NCBI RefSeq assembly: GCF_019132875.1
Contig: NZ_JAHSPF010000002.1
Location: forward strand, 186,001 to 250,000
Reading direction: 5' to 3'
From: Erwinia phyllosphaerae
GTDB lineage: Bacteria > Pseudomonadota > Gammaproteobacteria > Enterobacterales > Enterobacteriaceae
DNA length: 64,000 bases
The translations under genes were made by a program, and so were the position numbers. The notes below the pieces were generated by a model. That model ran no database searches, was not told where the DNA came from, and saw nothing but the letters and a program-made list of their open reading frames with translations. Shown piece after piece: positions 51,028-59,858 of the stretch; position 1 is the stretch's first letter, and every line of letters starts with the position of its first letter.

Positions 51028-51459
51028 TTAATCGGAATTGGATACAGTTCGTGTACCCAGGCTTTGATAAAAACGAAGCAGGTAGCCGTCCGGATCGGCA
51101 ACCATAAATTGACGGTTGCCGCTTTCTTCGGCGTCTTTGCGATACCAGCGATCTTCGACGGCAAGAAATAGCTTCACACCGTGCCGCGATAAGGAAGAAA
51201 GCAAGGGCTCAACGGAAGGTACGCGGATCTGCACGTTTAACCCCTTACCAAACGGATAGCTGTCCGGCAGATGACCGTTATCGAATGTTCTTCCTTCGCC
51301 AATCTGGTCGATCATCAGTTCGGCATCGCCTGACTTGAGGTAGCAAAATCCCTCTTCAGGACGTTCGTATACGCAAACAAAACCCAAAACATCGCAGTAA
51401 AATTTTTTTGAGTTACGCCAGTTGGAAACGGCAAATTCTGGAACAAGAGCACTGCCCAT
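51028..51459 (-). CDS. VOC family (glyoxalase/bleomycin resistance-like) protein
   Basis: A 143-residue protein of the vicinal-oxygen-chelate fold, shown by PEFAVSNWRNSKKFYCDVLGF at the start and FMVADPDGYLLRFYQSLG at the end. The single-unit layout and the pattern around residues 10-30 fit the bleomycin-resistance-like subgroup, where dimers bind drugs or small substrates. The substrate is unknown, and resistance is not implied. It is not the orthologue of E. coli YaeR, although both follow accA. It starts 14 bases after the mtnA stop and is probably cotranscribed with it. Confidence 0.85.
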   Translation of the reverse strand: MGSALVPEFAVSNWRNSKKFYCDVLGFVCVYERPEEGFCYLKSGDAELMIDQIGEGRTFDNGHLPDSYPFGKGLNVQIRVPSVEPLLSSLSRHGVKLFLAVEDRWYRKDAEESGNRQFMVADPDGYLLRFYQSLGTRTVSNSD

Positions 51460-51473
51460 TCTGCGGTCGTCCC

Positions 51474-52499
51474 TTAACGGATCGTGTGAAAAATCCCGGT
51501 TTCTACCTGTCCTGGCGTCACTACGCCGGTATCCAAAACCCAGCCGCTGATTAACGCTGCTGGCGTCACATCAAAAGCGGGGTTGTAAACCTGCGCCTCT
51601 TCCGGTGCCCAGTTTACCGCGCCAAAGCTACCGGCTACGCCCGTGACTTCATTTGCCGCTCGCTGCTCAATAGGGATTGCGCTTCCGTTTGGGCAAGCTG
51701 GATCAAGCGTGGTGTGCGGTGCAGCGACATAGAAAGGGATATTGTGATAATGCGCCAGCACCGCCAGGCTATAGGTGCCAATTTTATTGGCCACGTCGCC
51801 GTTTGCGGCAATACGGTCTGCACCAACCCAGACAGCATCGACCTGGTTTTGCGCCATCAGGCTTGCCGCCATGCTATCGCAAATCAGGCGATAAGGTACG
51901 CCAAGCTCACCGAGTTCCCATGCGGTCAAACGGCCGCCTTGCAGTAGCGGGCGAGTCTCATCAACCCAAACTTTTTCCACGTTGCCTTCCTGCCAGCCGC
52001 GCGAAATTACGCCCAGCGCCGTGCCTACGCCCGCCGTTGCCAGACCGCCCGTGTTGCAGTGGGTCAGCAGACGGCTGGCGGGTTTAATCAGCTTTGCGCC
52101 CGCAGCGGCAATGTTATCGCACAGTGCTTTATCTTCTTCGACCAGGCGCAGCGCTTCAAAGGTCAGCGCCGTAACAAAGTTTTCCTGCGTCAGTGCCTGC
52201 TTCATTCTGTCAAGATTATTCATCAGGTTAACGGCCGTTGGCCGCGCGGCTCGCAATACTTCCAGGGCTTCATGCAGGGCCGGTTTCGGCATGCCGTTTT
52301 CCGCCAGCAGCGCCAGCAACAGGCTTGCAGAAAGGCCAATCAGTGGCGCACCGCGCACTCTCAGCGCCCGGATATGGTCTACCAGCTCCGCTACGCCGGG
52401 CGTCGGGCACCAGATTTTCTTTTGCGGCAGCGCCTGCTGGTCAAGGATCCAGAGCTGGTTATCACGAACTTGTAAGCTGGTTGTGCTCAGTGTTTGCAT
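51474..52499 (-). CDS. mtnA: S-methyl-5-thioribose-1-phosphate isomerase
   Basis: Converts methylthioribose-1-phosphate to methylthioribulose-1-phosphate in methionine salvage. It is 341 residues of the eIF2B-related aldose isomerase family, with [30 protein letters not shown] (the catalytic Cys), and [25 protein letters not shown] (catalytic Asp). It is divergent from mtnK, with a 138-base shared control region carrying met boxes. The later pathway genes (mtnB, mtnC, mtnD, aminotransferase) are not in the window. Confidence 0.95.
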   Translation of the reverse strand: MQTLSTTSLQVRDNQLWILDQQALPQKKIWCPTPGVAELVDHIRALRVRGAPLIGLSASLLLALLAENGMPKPALHEALEVLRAARPTAVNLMNNLDRMKQALTQENFVTALTFEALRLVEEDKALCDNIAAAGAKLIKPASRLLTHCNTGGLATAGVGTALGVISRGWQEGNVEKVWVDETRPLLQGGRLTAWELGELGVPYRLICDSMAASLMAQNQVDAVWVGADRIAANGDVANKIGTYSLAVLAHYHNIPFYVAAPHTTLDPACPNGSAIPIEQRAANEVTGVAGSFGAVNWAPEEAQVYNPAFDVTPAALISGWVLDTGVVTPGQVETGIFHTIR

Positions 52500-52533
52500 G
52501 AAGGTTAAATCCCGGTTGCGTAATCAGGCCATA

Positions 52534-52563
52534 TTGTGCCAACATGCCTGGCAGATGTATAGA
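52534..52563 (+). promoter_or_regulatory. Predicted mtnK promoter
   Basis: TTGTGC (52534-52539), an 18-base spacer and TATAGA (52558-52563), about 75 bases upstream of the mtnK ATG. The -10 hexamer is covered by the met boxes. Confidence 0.5.
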
Positions 52564-52568
52564 CGTCT
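52553..52568. promoter_or_regulatory. Tandem met boxes (MetJ operator) between mtnA and mtnK
   Basis: AGATGTAT directly followed by AGACGTCT. The second is a perfect match to the 8-bp met box AGACGTCT and the first matches 6 of 8. MetJ-SAM binds cooperatively to two or more adjacent boxes. The site overlaps the predicted mtnK -10 and lies between the divergent genes, so it could control both. Confidence 0.75.
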
Positions 52569-52637
52569 GCACGGCCTAAATAAAAGAAACCGGTCAGGGC
52601 CTTATCGGCCAGTGATAAATTTTGATGAGGTGAGTTA

Positions 52638-53837
52638 ATGTCGCAATATCGTACTTTCACCGCAGCGGACGCCGTGGAATATGCCCGCCAGTTTGGCGGC
52701 GTGGCTGAACCTGATAGCCTGGTCGATGCGCAGGAAATCGGTGACGGCAATCTTAACCTCGTTTTCAAAATCTTTGACCACAATGGCGTCAGTAAAATTG
52801 TCGTTAAGCAGGCCTTGCCGTATGTCCGCTGTGTAGGCGAATCCTGGCCGTTATCGCTCGATCGCGCCCGCATTGAAGCAGAAGTGCTGCAAATTCATAG
52901 CGAGTTTTGCCCGGAACATACGGTGAAAATTCTGCATTACGATCCTGCACTGGCCGTGATGGTAATGGAAGATCTATCCAGTCATGCAATCTGGCGTGGC
53001 GAACAAGTCAAGGGCGTCGATTATCCGCAGGCTGCCGTACAGCTGGGTGAATATCTGGCGCAAACGCTGTTTCATACTTCCGATTTTTATCAGCATCCTT
53101 ACAAGAAAAAAGCAGACGTCGTCCGCTTTACCAATCCTGAACTGTGCGACATCACGGAAGAGCTTTTCTTTAACGAGCCGTATGAAGTACACGAACGCAA
53201 CGGCTATCCGCGCGCGCTGGAGCCGCTGGTTGCGCAACTTCGCAGTGATAATGAGCTGCGCCATAAGGTTGCCGGTCTCAAGCATCGTTTCCTGTCGAAT
53301 GCGGAAGCGCTGCTGCATGGTGATGTTCATAGCGGATCGATTTTTGTGGCCGAAGGCAGTTTGAAGGTCATTGATGCCGAATTTGGTTTCTACGGTCCGA
53401 TTGGTTTTGACGTGGGCAGTGCCCTGGGTAATCTACTGCTCAACTACTGCGCTTTGCCAGGCCTGTTAGCACCGCGCGAAGCGGCCGATGCCCGTGAAAA
53501 GCGTCTTAATGATGTACGTACTACCTGGCAGAGCTTCGCCGAGGGGTTCCTGGCACTGGCGACTGAGAAAACGCAGGATCGCGCACTGGCTTATCCCGGC
53601 TATGCCGCAGAATTTTTGGGTAAAGTCTGGCGCGATACGCTGGGTTACTGCGGCACGGAGTTGATTCGCCGTACCGTTGGTATGTCGCAGGTTGCCGATA
53701 TCAAAACTATTCAGGATGAAGCGATGAAGGTGGAGTGCGTGCGTCAGGCGGTAACGCTGGGCAGGACGCTGATTCTGGCCGCTGACCGCGTAGAGGATAT
53801 TGAGGCGCTAATTGCTCGTGTCAGACAGAATGGCTAA
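52638..53837 (+). CDS. mtnK: S-methyl-5-thioribose kinase
   Basis: Phosphorylates methylthioribose at C1, the step before MtnA. It is 399 residues of the choline-kinase/APH-like fold: LNLVFKI with the ATP-binding region, [12 protein letters not shown], the catalytic loop [13 protein letters not shown], and metal-binding [19 protein letters not shown] is GAGGTGAG. Its substrate comes from MtnN encoded at 19486. A terminator follows at 53881. Confidence 0.95.
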   Translation: MSQYRTFTAADAVEYARQFGGVAEPDSLVDAQEIGDGNLNLVFKIFDHNGVSKIVVKQALPYVRCVGESWPLSLDRARIEAEVLQIHSEFCPEHTVKILHYDPALAVMVMEDLSSHAIWRGEQVKGVDYPQAAVQLGEYLAQTLFHTSDFYQHPYKKKADVVRFTNPELCDITEELFFNEPYEVHERNGYPRALEPLVAQLRSDNELRHKVAGLKHRFLSNAEALLHGDVHSGSIFVAEGSLKVIDAEFGFYGPIGFDVGSALGNLLLNYCALPGLLAPREAADAREKRLNDVRTTWQSFAEGFLALATEKTQDRALAYPGYAAEFLGKVWRDTLGYCGTELIRRTVGMSQVADIKTIQDEAMKVECVRQAVTLGRTLILAADRVEDIEALIARVRQNG

Positions 53838-53880
53838 AAATTCACTTTGAAGGTGATGCTCTTTGGAAGCACCTCTGATG

Positions 53881-53909
53881 AAACGGGCCGGTTCGCCAGC
53901 CCGTTTTTT
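53881..53909 (+). terminator. Terminator after mtnK
   Basis: AAACGGGC-10-GCCCGTTTTTT, a 6-7 bp GC stem with a T run, 43 bases after the mtnK stop. It separates mtnK from the convergent DUF4865 operon. Confidence 0.85.
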
Positions 53910-53955
53910 CTGATATCTGGATTTTTTGTCAGCCACAAAATGACCGAACTGACGG

Positions 53956-54468
53956 TCAAACCGCACCTTTTGCCAGATAGCCAATGCGATAAATATTTCT
54001 TTCCGAACCGTGCAGAGTCGGAAGGTTTTTAGTGAAATTTGTTTTTAGTAACTGCCATCGAGTGACATCCCATGCGCACAGCATATTCTCGGTACCCATC
54101 GAAGTCAGATCGCTATAGGGCGCGATATTATTTACGTTAATAGAGACGTACATAGCTTGTTCAATTTCTTTTAATTCAGGCGAATGAAGCACAGGCCAGC
54201 AATCGATTTTTGGCCAGCCGAAATCATGGGTAAGCGTTGTGAAACCGGGAGATTGCAAAAAGTGTTGCATGGACGTAGGGTCCCGCCAAAGATAGAAGGG
54301 CGCATAACTATTTTCCGTAAATCCTTCTTTTTTACTGGAGTAAAGGTAAGCTTTAAATAAAAGGCCAGGGAAATTATCCATTTTCGCACCACCCAGCTCA
54401 ATGCGCTTTTTAATAATTGCCATATCGTAATCGGCAGGAAGCGTAAACTTATACTGCATTGCTAACAT
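53956..54468 (-). CDS. DUF4865 family protein
   Basis: A 170-residue protein recognised as DUF4865 from its start MQYKFTLPADYDMAIIKKRI and the segment YAPFYLWRDPTSMQHFL. The function is unknown. The fold may be a ferredoxin-like alpha/beta barrel similar to antibiotic monooxygenases, but this is inference. It overlaps the tautomerase stop by 7 bases, and the ATG at 54468 has GGAGG close upstream. Last gene of a three-gene operon with a CMD-like protein and a tautomerase, next to a LysR regulator. Confidence 0.8.
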   Translation of the reverse strand: MLAMQYKFTLPADYDMAIIKKRIELGGAKMDNFPGLLFKAYLYSSKKEGFTENSYAPFYLWRDPTSMQHFLQSPGFTTLTHDFGWPKIDCWPVLHSPELKEIEQAMYVSINVNNIAPYSDLTSMGTENMLCAWDVTRWQLLKTNFTKNLPTLHGSERNIYRIGYLAKGAV

Positions 54469-54854
54469 AGATCCTCCGGGATATACATTCTTCCGCCGCT
54501 AAAGCTCCAGTCTTCTGCCGTATTAAACTGGATGATGACCATAACGTTGTCCGGGTGAATATTAAATTTTGCAAAGAGTTTTCTACTCAGTGCATGATAA
54601 AAGTTTTTTTTCTGTTCGATACTACGCTGCTTTCCCGCCAGGATATGGAACAGAACGAAATCTTCGCTGCGCGTACCGCTAAGATAATGACGATTAAAAA
54701 TAAGCTGGCTGGCGGGGAGCATTTCAATAACCTGGAAACAATCTTCTGCCGGTACAGCAAATTCTTCCGTTAAAGCCTGATGCAATATTTTAGAAAGCTG
54801 GCGCAGCTTTTCTTCTGGATAATTTTGGCGAAGCATAATGCGGGTAAAAGGCAT
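54462..54854 (-). CDS. Tautomerase family protein
   Basis: A 130-residue protein of the tautomerase superfamily. The N-terminus is MPFTRIML, so Pro2 (the catalytic proline after Met removal) is present. The length matches the fused double beta-alpha-beta type rather than the 60-residue 4-oxalocrotonate type. The end EDWSFSGGRMYIPEDL is typical of these proteins. Its start overlaps the upstream stop by one base. The substrate is not known. Confidence 0.8.
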   Translation of the reverse strand: MPFTRIMLRQNYPEEKLRQLSKILHQALTEEFAVPAEDCFQVIEMLPASQLIFNRHYLSGTRSEDFVLFHILAGKQRSIEQKKNFYHALSRKLFAKFNIHPDNVMVIIQFNTAEDWSFSGGRMYIPEDLC

Positions 54855-55162
54855 TAGCTTTGCTCCTCATCCAGACAAGATAGAGCACTAACGGCAGCTG
54901 GCCAGCCCGTATAAAAAGCCAGATGAGTAAAAGCTTCGACTAATTCATCATGCGTAATGCCATTGTTTGCTGCAAAGGCAATATGCCAGATGAGCTGCTG
55001 ATCGCGACCCAAAGCTGTTAAGGCTGCCAGCGTAAGCAAACTGCGTTCGCGAGGCGAAAGTATTGGCCGTTTCCAGATATCTTCAAAAAGGACCGTATGG
55101 GTTAATTCCGCCAGCTTAGGTGCCATTCTGCTAAGCGACTCTCTGTCCAGTGATTGTGCCAT
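54854..55162 (-). CDS. Carboxymuconolactone decarboxylase family protein
   Basis: A 102-residue single-domain CMD/AhpD-like protein. The marks are FEDIWKRPILSPRERSLLTLAALTAL and the helical end LVEAFTHLAFYTGWPAAVSAL. It has no CxxC pair, so it is not a peroxidase of the AhpD type; it is closer to gamma-carboxymuconolactone decarboxylases. First gene of the operon divergent from the LysR gene, separated by about 100 bases. With the tautomerase it suggests small enol, keto or lactone chemistry. Confidence 0.8.
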   Translation of the reverse strand: MAQSLDRESLSRMAPKLAELTHTVLFEDIWKRPILSPRERSLLTLAALTALGRDQQLIWHIAFAANNGITHDELVEAFTHLAFYTGWPAAVSALSCLDEEQS

Positions 55163-55175
55163 TACTTTTCTCCCG

Positions 55176-55208
55176 TTGACTGATGGCAGTATCCTGGCGT
55201 ATTAATAC
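55176..55208 (+). promoter_or_regulatory. Promoter of the LysR gene with overlapping palindrome
   Basis: TTGACT (55176-55181), an 18-base spacer and TATTAA (55200-55205). The perfect palindrome GTATTAATAC (55199-55208) covers the -10 and is a candidate LysR binding half of the divergent region. Confidence 0.45.
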
Positions 55209-55261
55209 AATCCTGAAAATCAAATTAAATCACTTCAATAATCCCGTTTATAAGGATGATG

Positions 55262-56143
55262 ATGGATAAAGTGCCACTTTGTCTGGATACAGATGCCTTA
55301 CGCAGTTTTGTGATGGGGATCGAATCTGGCAGCTTTGCGCAAGCTGCACAACGGCTTTGCCGTTCTACTTCCGCCGTGAGTGCGCAGTTAAAAAAACTTG
55401 AGTCGCAGTGCAATACGGCGCTGGTGGCTAAAAACGGCCGGCATCTGGAACTTACTACAAGCGGAGAAGTCCTGCTCAGCTATGCCCGACGTCTGCTCGC
55501 GCTGAATGACGAAGCGTTACAAGCTGTTAAAGGGGAACTGTTACAGGGAGAGGTTCGACTGGGAATGCAGGAAGATTTTGGCGATTCAGTAATGCCAGGC
55601 GTACTGGGCAAGTTTAGTCGGCAGCATCCAGGGCTAAAAATTACGGCACGCGTAGACAGAAACCTGGCTATTACCAATGCCTTACACAATCGCGCTATTG
55701 ATATGGCGTTAATCTGGCAACCAGAGAACAATTACCAGGATCAGCAACTGATTGGGCAGTGTGAGCTGCAATGGATCCATCACCAGGAGCTTGATATTGC
55801 TTCGCTATTGAAGAAAGGCGAACCGTTGCCGCTGGTTATGTTTGAAACGCCTTGCCTGATGCGGGCGCGAGCGACGGCGGTACTCGATCGTGCTGGCATT
55901 CCGTGGCGTATTGTTTTTGTCAGCTACAGTCTGAGCGGCATTTGGGCTGCGGTTCAGGCCGGGCTTGGTATCACAGTACGAACGAAAACAGGAATGCCAG
56001 CAATGCTGCAAATCTCTGCCGGGTTACTACCTTCACCAGGAAAGATGGGCATTGCGCTACTGCAACAAAGTAGCCCACCGAATGCGGCCTATTTGTTGCT
56101 ACAACAGCTGATAACCGAGGCCGTCGGCGCTTTTACGAAATGA
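55262..56143 (+). CDS. LysR family transcriptional regulator
   Basis: A LysR-type regulator with N-terminal winged helix (LRSFVMGIESGSFAQAAQRL, STSAVSAQLKKLE at about 15-55) and a periplasmic-binding-protein-like effector domain (GEVRLGMQEDFGD onward). The likely start is the third of three consecutive in-frame ATGs (55256, 55259, 55262). AAGGA is five bases before the third, which gives 293 residues. By position it controls the divergent CMD-tautomerase-DUF4865 operon and itself. The inducer is unknown. Confidence 0.85.
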   Translation: MDKVPLCLDTDALRSFVMGIESGSFAQAAQRLCRSTSAVSAQLKKLESQCNTALVAKNGRHLELTTSGEVLLSYARRLLALNDEALQAVKGELLQGEVRLGMQEDFGDSVMPGVLGKFSRQHPGLKITARVDRNLAITNALHNRAIDMALIWQPENNYQDQQLIGQCELQWIHHQELDIASLLKKGEPLPLVMFETPCLMRARATAVLDRAGIPWRIVFVSYSLSGIWAAVQAGLGITVRTKTGMPAMLQISAGLLPSPGKMGIALLQQSSPPNAAYLLLQQLITEAVGAFTK

Positions 56144-56186
56144 ATAATATGAGTAAAAGCCTGGCTTACCGATAGCAGTGCCGATA

Positions 56187-56675
56187 TTAAACCGGCAGTA
56201 CCATTACGACCATTGCAGAAAAATAAAGCCCGCCACCGTAGGCCAGATGCGCCAGCAGGCTGAAAAGCCGTGCTTTCGATGGGTTTGCCGTTCGGGAAGC
56301 CGCTACGCCAAAGCCCAGCGCGGGCTGCATAATGAACCAGGGCGCAGCGACCGTTACTAATCCGCTCAATATCGCTACGCTTAAATCGGGATGGTGCAAC
56401 CATGTCGTGCCGGAAAACAGCAGCGGAACAAACGAGAATCCAATGCCGATAACATAATGAAGCATCCAGCCAGTCTGCTTTTCTCCTGCCAGCGAAGGCG
56501 TATTAATAACAGAGTGATGTATAAAACGGCCTTTCCCCATCCATAAAAGCCATCTGCCCACTAAAGCATAATCAAAGGAAGCAATTCCCCATCGCCGCTT
56601 TAATAGCAATGCCCAGCCATCCATACAAAGCGTGGCGCCAATGCCGATTAGTGCGACACGCAAGAGCATTTCCAT
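56187..56675 (-). CDS. DUF2938 family membrane protein
   Basis: A 162-residue integral membrane protein of the DUF2938 family, marked by ATLCMDGWALLLKRRWGI, YALVGRWLLWMGKGRF, WMLHYVIGIGFSFV and WFIMQPALGFGVAASRT. About four to five membrane segments are expected. The function is unknown. The start is the ATG at 56675 behind GGAGAAGGA. An in-frame ATG at 56726 would lie inside the promoter and is rejected. It is divergent from a MerR-type regulator whose operator sits in its promoter. Confidence 0.85.
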   Translation of the reverse strand: MEMLLRVALIGIGATLCMDGWALLLKRRWGIASFDYALVGRWLLWMGKGRFIHHSVINTPSLAGEKQTGWMLHYVIGIGFSFVPLLFSGTTWLHHPDLSVAILSGLVTVAAPWFIMQPALGFGVAASRTANPSKARLFSLLAHLAYGGGLYFSAMVVMVLPV

Positions 56676-56717
56676 GGTTATTCCTTCTCCGGTTGTTCTG
56701 ATGTTAAGCTGACGGGC

Positions 56718-56748
56718 ATTGTGCAACTTAAAGCTCGCTTCAGGTCAA
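56718..56748 (-). promoter_or_regulatory. MerR-type promoter of the DUF2938 gene
   Basis: On the minus strand TTGACC (56743-56748), a 19-base spacer and CACAAT (56718-56723). The long 19-bp spacer is the hallmark of promoters activated by MerR-family distortion. Confidence 0.6.
56726..56745. promoter_or_regulatory. MerR-type operator palindrome
   Basis: ACTTAAAGCTCGCTTCAGGT is a dyad of two 9-base arms (7 of 9 pairs) around CG. It is centred in the 19-bp spacer of the DUF2938 promoter and ends five bases before the regulator ATG. The half-site ACCTnAAGC resembles known MerR-family operators. Confidence 0.6.
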
Positions 56749-56750
56749 CC

Positions 56751-57155
56751 ATGAAAGAACTGGATATTGGCGAAGTCGCAAAGTTAACGAATATTGCGCC
56801 TTCCGCACTACGGTTTTATGAGAAAAAAGGGCTGATTCGCTCTGTTGGACGCAATGGTCTGAGAAGACAATACGGGCCGGATGTTTTAAATAAACTGGCT
56901 CTTATTACTCTGGGGCGTACGGTAGGCTTTACGCTTAATGAAATTGGCGAGATGTTTGATGCGCAGGGTAATCCGTCTCTTGATTCAATGTTATTACTCA
57001 ATAAGGCGGAAGAGCTGGATAAAACGATTGGGCAATTGAAAAAGGCCAGCGAGGGGCTAAAGCATGTAGCTAACTGCAGTGCGCCAGACCCTGTGCAGTG
57101 TCCCAATTTCCAAAAAATTTTAGGCAGGGCACGGGCAGCGCTTTTTATCGGATAA
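56751..57155 (+). CDS. MerR family transcriptional regulator
   Basis: A 134-residue MerR regulator: winged helix (LDIGEVAKLTNIAPSALRFYEKKGLIRS), the second DNA-binding wing (GLRRQY), a dimerisation helix (about 75-105), then two cysteines C109 and C117 in NCSAPDPVQCPNF. The C-x7-C spacing equals that of the metal loop of CueR, while the SALRFYEKKGLI segment is SoxR-like. The sensed signal cannot be named; thiol-reactive or metal sensing is inference. The start is the ATG at 56751 (MKELDIGE); an ATG 30 bases upstream lies in the operator. Confidence 0.85.
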   Translation: MKELDIGEVAKLTNIAPSALRFYEKKGLIRSVGRNGLRRQYGPDVLNKLALITLGRTVGFTLNEIGEMFDAQGNPSLDSMLLLNKAEELDKTIGQLKKASEGLKHVANCSAPDPVQCPNFQKILGRARAALFIG

Positions 57156-57205
57156 AAGCTTTTCCGTTCTGAGGGATTACCAGTACTTCAACACGCTTCA
57201 TGCGG

Positions 57206-57239
57206 CCAAAAAGGCAGGCTATCACCAGATAGCCTGCCT
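57206..57239 (-). terminator. Terminator of fadE
   Basis: AGGCAGGCTATC-ACCA-GATAGCCTGCCT, a perfect 12-bp stem. On the minus strand TTTTT follows directly. It may also end the merR transcript from the other side. Confidence 0.9.
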
Positions 57240-57327
57240 CCACACGTTAATACAAATATTTCCCTGTTTAACAGGTTAAATCTGCCAGCAAGCGCTCTTA
57301 ACTTTGTCCGGCAAATTTAAGCCCGTT

Positions 57328-59820
57328 TCAGGCCGCTTCCGTTTTTCTTACACCTTCCTGGTGCTCTTCTTCCTGCGTTAGAGTGGTTTGCTGTGCTTCA
57401 TCTTTTTGCGTCTTTACCGGCTGGGTCGCCAGCGCATCCGCCTCAAATTCGTCAACGTTAATGGAGCGCAGGCGGCTGGCTTCGGCACGGGTCAGCACGG
57501 CGGCTTCCTCTTCGTTCAGCCATTTTTCCTGTAACCCTTTTTGCGCCAGCTTATCCAGACGCGTAAATGAGAGCGGTTTTTTCAGCTTCTTGTTCAGCCG
57601 GTCGTGAATTACCTCTGCCGCCATCACGTCCTGCAATGCTTCTTCCAGCTGGCCCGCCGGATTATTTTCGCCCGGCGTCAGGTACTGACCACGGCCTAAG
57701 CGCGTTCTGGTGGCCGAAGGAATTTGCAGAATGCGCGCCAGCTGGTGATCCAGACGGTCGGAAGGCGCGCGGCAATGGCGGCCCAGTGGAAAAATAGCAA
57801 ACTGGAGCAAACCGGCAACGACGCGATTCGGGAAGTTACGTAGCAGGTCTTCAACAGCCGTTTCCGCCTGGTTCAGCGCATCCTGCACGCCCCAGTGCAG
57901 CAGCGGCAGGTCGGCTTCGTTACGGCCTTCATCTTCATAGCGCTTCAGCGAGGCGGAAGCCAGATAGAGCTGGCTAAGCACGTCGCCAAGCCGTGCCGAA
58001 ATACGTTCGCGACGCTTCAGGCTACCGCCCAGCACCGACATAGAAATATCGGAAAGCAGTGCAAGGTTGGCGCTTAAACGGTTCAGATGCTGATAATAAC
58101 GGCGCGTCGCGTCGCGGGTTGGCGTGCTGCTGGTGCGCCCGGCTGTCAGCCCAAGCCACAGGCTGCGCATGTTATTGCTGGCAATGTGGCCGATGTGGCT
58201 AAACAGTGCCCGGTCAAAAGCGTTTACATCATGGCTTTGTGCCGCCGCCATTTCCGCCAGCACATAAGGATGGCAGCGAATGGCGCCCTGGCCGAAAATG
58301 ATCATACTGCGCGTCAGAATATTTGCGCCTTCAACGGTAATGGCGATAGGCGCACCCTGATAAGCACGGGCCAGGAAATTGCTTTTGCCAAGCATAATGC
58401 CTTTGCCGCCAGCGATATCCATCGCGTCCATAATGGCGCGCTGTCCACGGTGGGTGCAGTGGTATTTTACGATAGCGGAAAGCACCGCTGGTTTCTCGCC
58501 CAGCATAATGCCGCTGGTAATCAGCGACGCCGCCGCATCCATTACGTAAGCGTTACCCGCAATACGCGCCAGCGGTTCTTCGATACCTTCCATTTTGCCG
58601 ATAGGCAAACGGAACTGACGGCGGATATGAGCATAGGCACCAATCGCCAGCGCAATACTTTTCAGGCTACCGGTAGAGTTGGAAGGCAGCGTGATGCCGC
58701 GCCCAACGGAAAGGCATTCCACCAGCATCCGCCAGCCCTGACCGGCCATCGCCGGCCCGCCAATAATGTAATCAATGGGAACAAAAATATCTTTGCCGCG
58801 CGTCGGGCCATTCTGGAAAGGTACGTTCAGCGGGAAGTGGCGTTTGCCAATCTCTACGCCCGGCGTCTGCGTTGGGATCAGTGCACAGGTAATGCCCAGC
58901 TCTTCTTTCTCGCCAAGCAGATGTTCAGGGTCGGAAAGCTTAAACGCCAGGCCAAGCACCGTGGCGACAGGGGCGAGGGTAATGTAGCGTTTGTTCCAGG
59001 TCAGACGCATACCGAGCACCTGCTGGCCTTGCCATTCGCCCATGCACACCACACCGGTATCGGGGATTGCGCCCGCGTCAGAACCCGCTTCCGGACTGGT
59101 CAACGCAAAGCAGGGGATCTCTTCGCCGCGCGCCAGACGAGGTAAATAGCGATCTTTCTGCTCTTCTGTGCCGTAGTGCTGCAACAGTTCGCCGGGGCCA
59201 AGCGAATTGGGAACGCCCACGGTGATGGCCAGAATACCGGAAACGCCAGCCAGTTTTTGCAGTACGCGAGCCTGAGCATAGGCGGAGAATGCCAGGCCGC
59301 CATACTCTTTCTTGATAATCATGGCAAAGAAACGCTGCTCTTTCAGATAAGCCCACAGTTCTGGCGGCAGGTCAGCCATTTCATGCGTAATCTGGAAATC
59401 GTTAGCCAGCCGACAAGCTTCTTCGACCGGGCCATCCAGAAACGCCTGTTCTTCCGGCGTCAGCCGTGGCTGCGGATAGTCGTGCAGCTTTTTCCAGTCA
59501 GGTTTGCCGCGAAACAAATCGCCTTCCCACCAGGTTGTGCCTGCGTCGATCGCTTCTTTCTCTGTACGCGACATTGGCGGCATGACCTTCTGAAAAGTAT
59601 TCATCATCGGCCTGGAAAAAAGGGCGCGGCGCAGCGGCAGCAGATTAAAGGGCAACAGGATAATGATTAACGGCAGCAGTAACCATGGCGTCCAGAGATG
59701 CGCCATCGCCCAGGCTGCGGTCCACACCAGCACAATCAGGCTTGCCAGCCCCAGGCCTACACGGTGATAAAACAGTGCGCCAATCAGCACCACTGTTGCA
59801 ACGCAACTGAAAACCATCAT
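57328..59820 (-). CDS. fadE: Acyl-CoA dehydrogenase FadE
   Basis: The flavoprotein of the first beta-oxidation step. It has two hydrophobic N-terminal segments (about 1-55). The catalytic part follows, with [55 protein letters not shown], and [21 protein letters not shown] near the active Glu. The ATG at 59820 gives [11 protein letters not shown], aligning with the E. coli start and eight bases after GGAG; an ATG at 59826 is also possible. The C-terminal tail ends RKTEAA, as in E. coli (KVEAA). A FadR operator lies upstream. Confidence 0.96.
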   Translation of the reverse strand: MMVFSCVATVVLIGALFYHRVGLGLASLIVLVWTAAWAMAHLWTPWLLLPLIIILLPFNLLPLRRALFSRPMMNTFQKVMPPMSRTEKEAIDAGTTWWEGDLFRGKPDWKKLHDYPQPRLTPEEQAFLDGPVEEACRLANDFQITHEMADLPPELWAYLKEQRFFAMIIKKEYGGLAFSAYAQARVLQKLAGVSGILAITVGVPNSLGPGELLQHYGTEEQKDRYLPRLARGEEIPCFALTSPEAGSDAGAIPDTGVVCMGEWQGQQVLGMRLTWNKRYITLAPVATVLGLAFKLSDPEHLLGEKEELGITCALIPTQTPGVEIGKRHFPLNVPFQNGPTRGKDIFVPIDYIIGGPAMAGQGWRMLVECLSVGRGITLPSNSTGSLKSIALAIGAYAHIRRQFRLPIGKMEGIEEPLARIAGNAYVMDAAASLITSGIMLGEKPAVLSAIVKYHCTHRGQRAIMDAMDIAGGKGIMLGKSNFLARAYQGAPIAITVEGANILTRSMIIFGQGAIRCHPYVLAEMAAAQSHDVNAFDRALFSHIGHIASNNMRSLWLGLTAGRTSSTPTRDATRRYYQHLNRLSANLALLSDISMSVLGGSLKRRERISARLGDVLSQLYLASASLKRYEDEGRNEADLPLLHWGVQDALNQAETAVEDLLRNFPNRVVAGLLQFAIFPLGRHCRAPSDRLDHQLARILQIPSATRTRLGRGQYLTPGENNPAGQLEEALQDVMAAEVIHDRLNKKLKKPLSFTRLDKLAQKGLQEKWLNEEEAAVLTRAEASRLRSINVDEFEADALATQPVKTQKDEAQQTTLTQEEEHQEGVRKTEAA

Positions 59821-59841
59821 AACCATCGCTCCGCAAGTTGT

Positions 59842-59858
59842 AAGAGGTCTGACCTGTT
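59842..59858. promoter_or_regulatory. FadR operator upstream of fadE
   Basis: AAGAGGTCTGACCTGTT matches the E. coli FadR consensus AACTGGTCNGACCTGTT except at two specified positions (3 and 4). It lies 21-38 bases upstream of the fadE start, so it is in the leader or at the transcription start, where FadR represses. Confidence 0.8.

Noticed and set aside
58087..59145. 352-codon plus-strand open frame inside fadE
   Set aside because: Antisense shadow; fadE matches its family over the full length.
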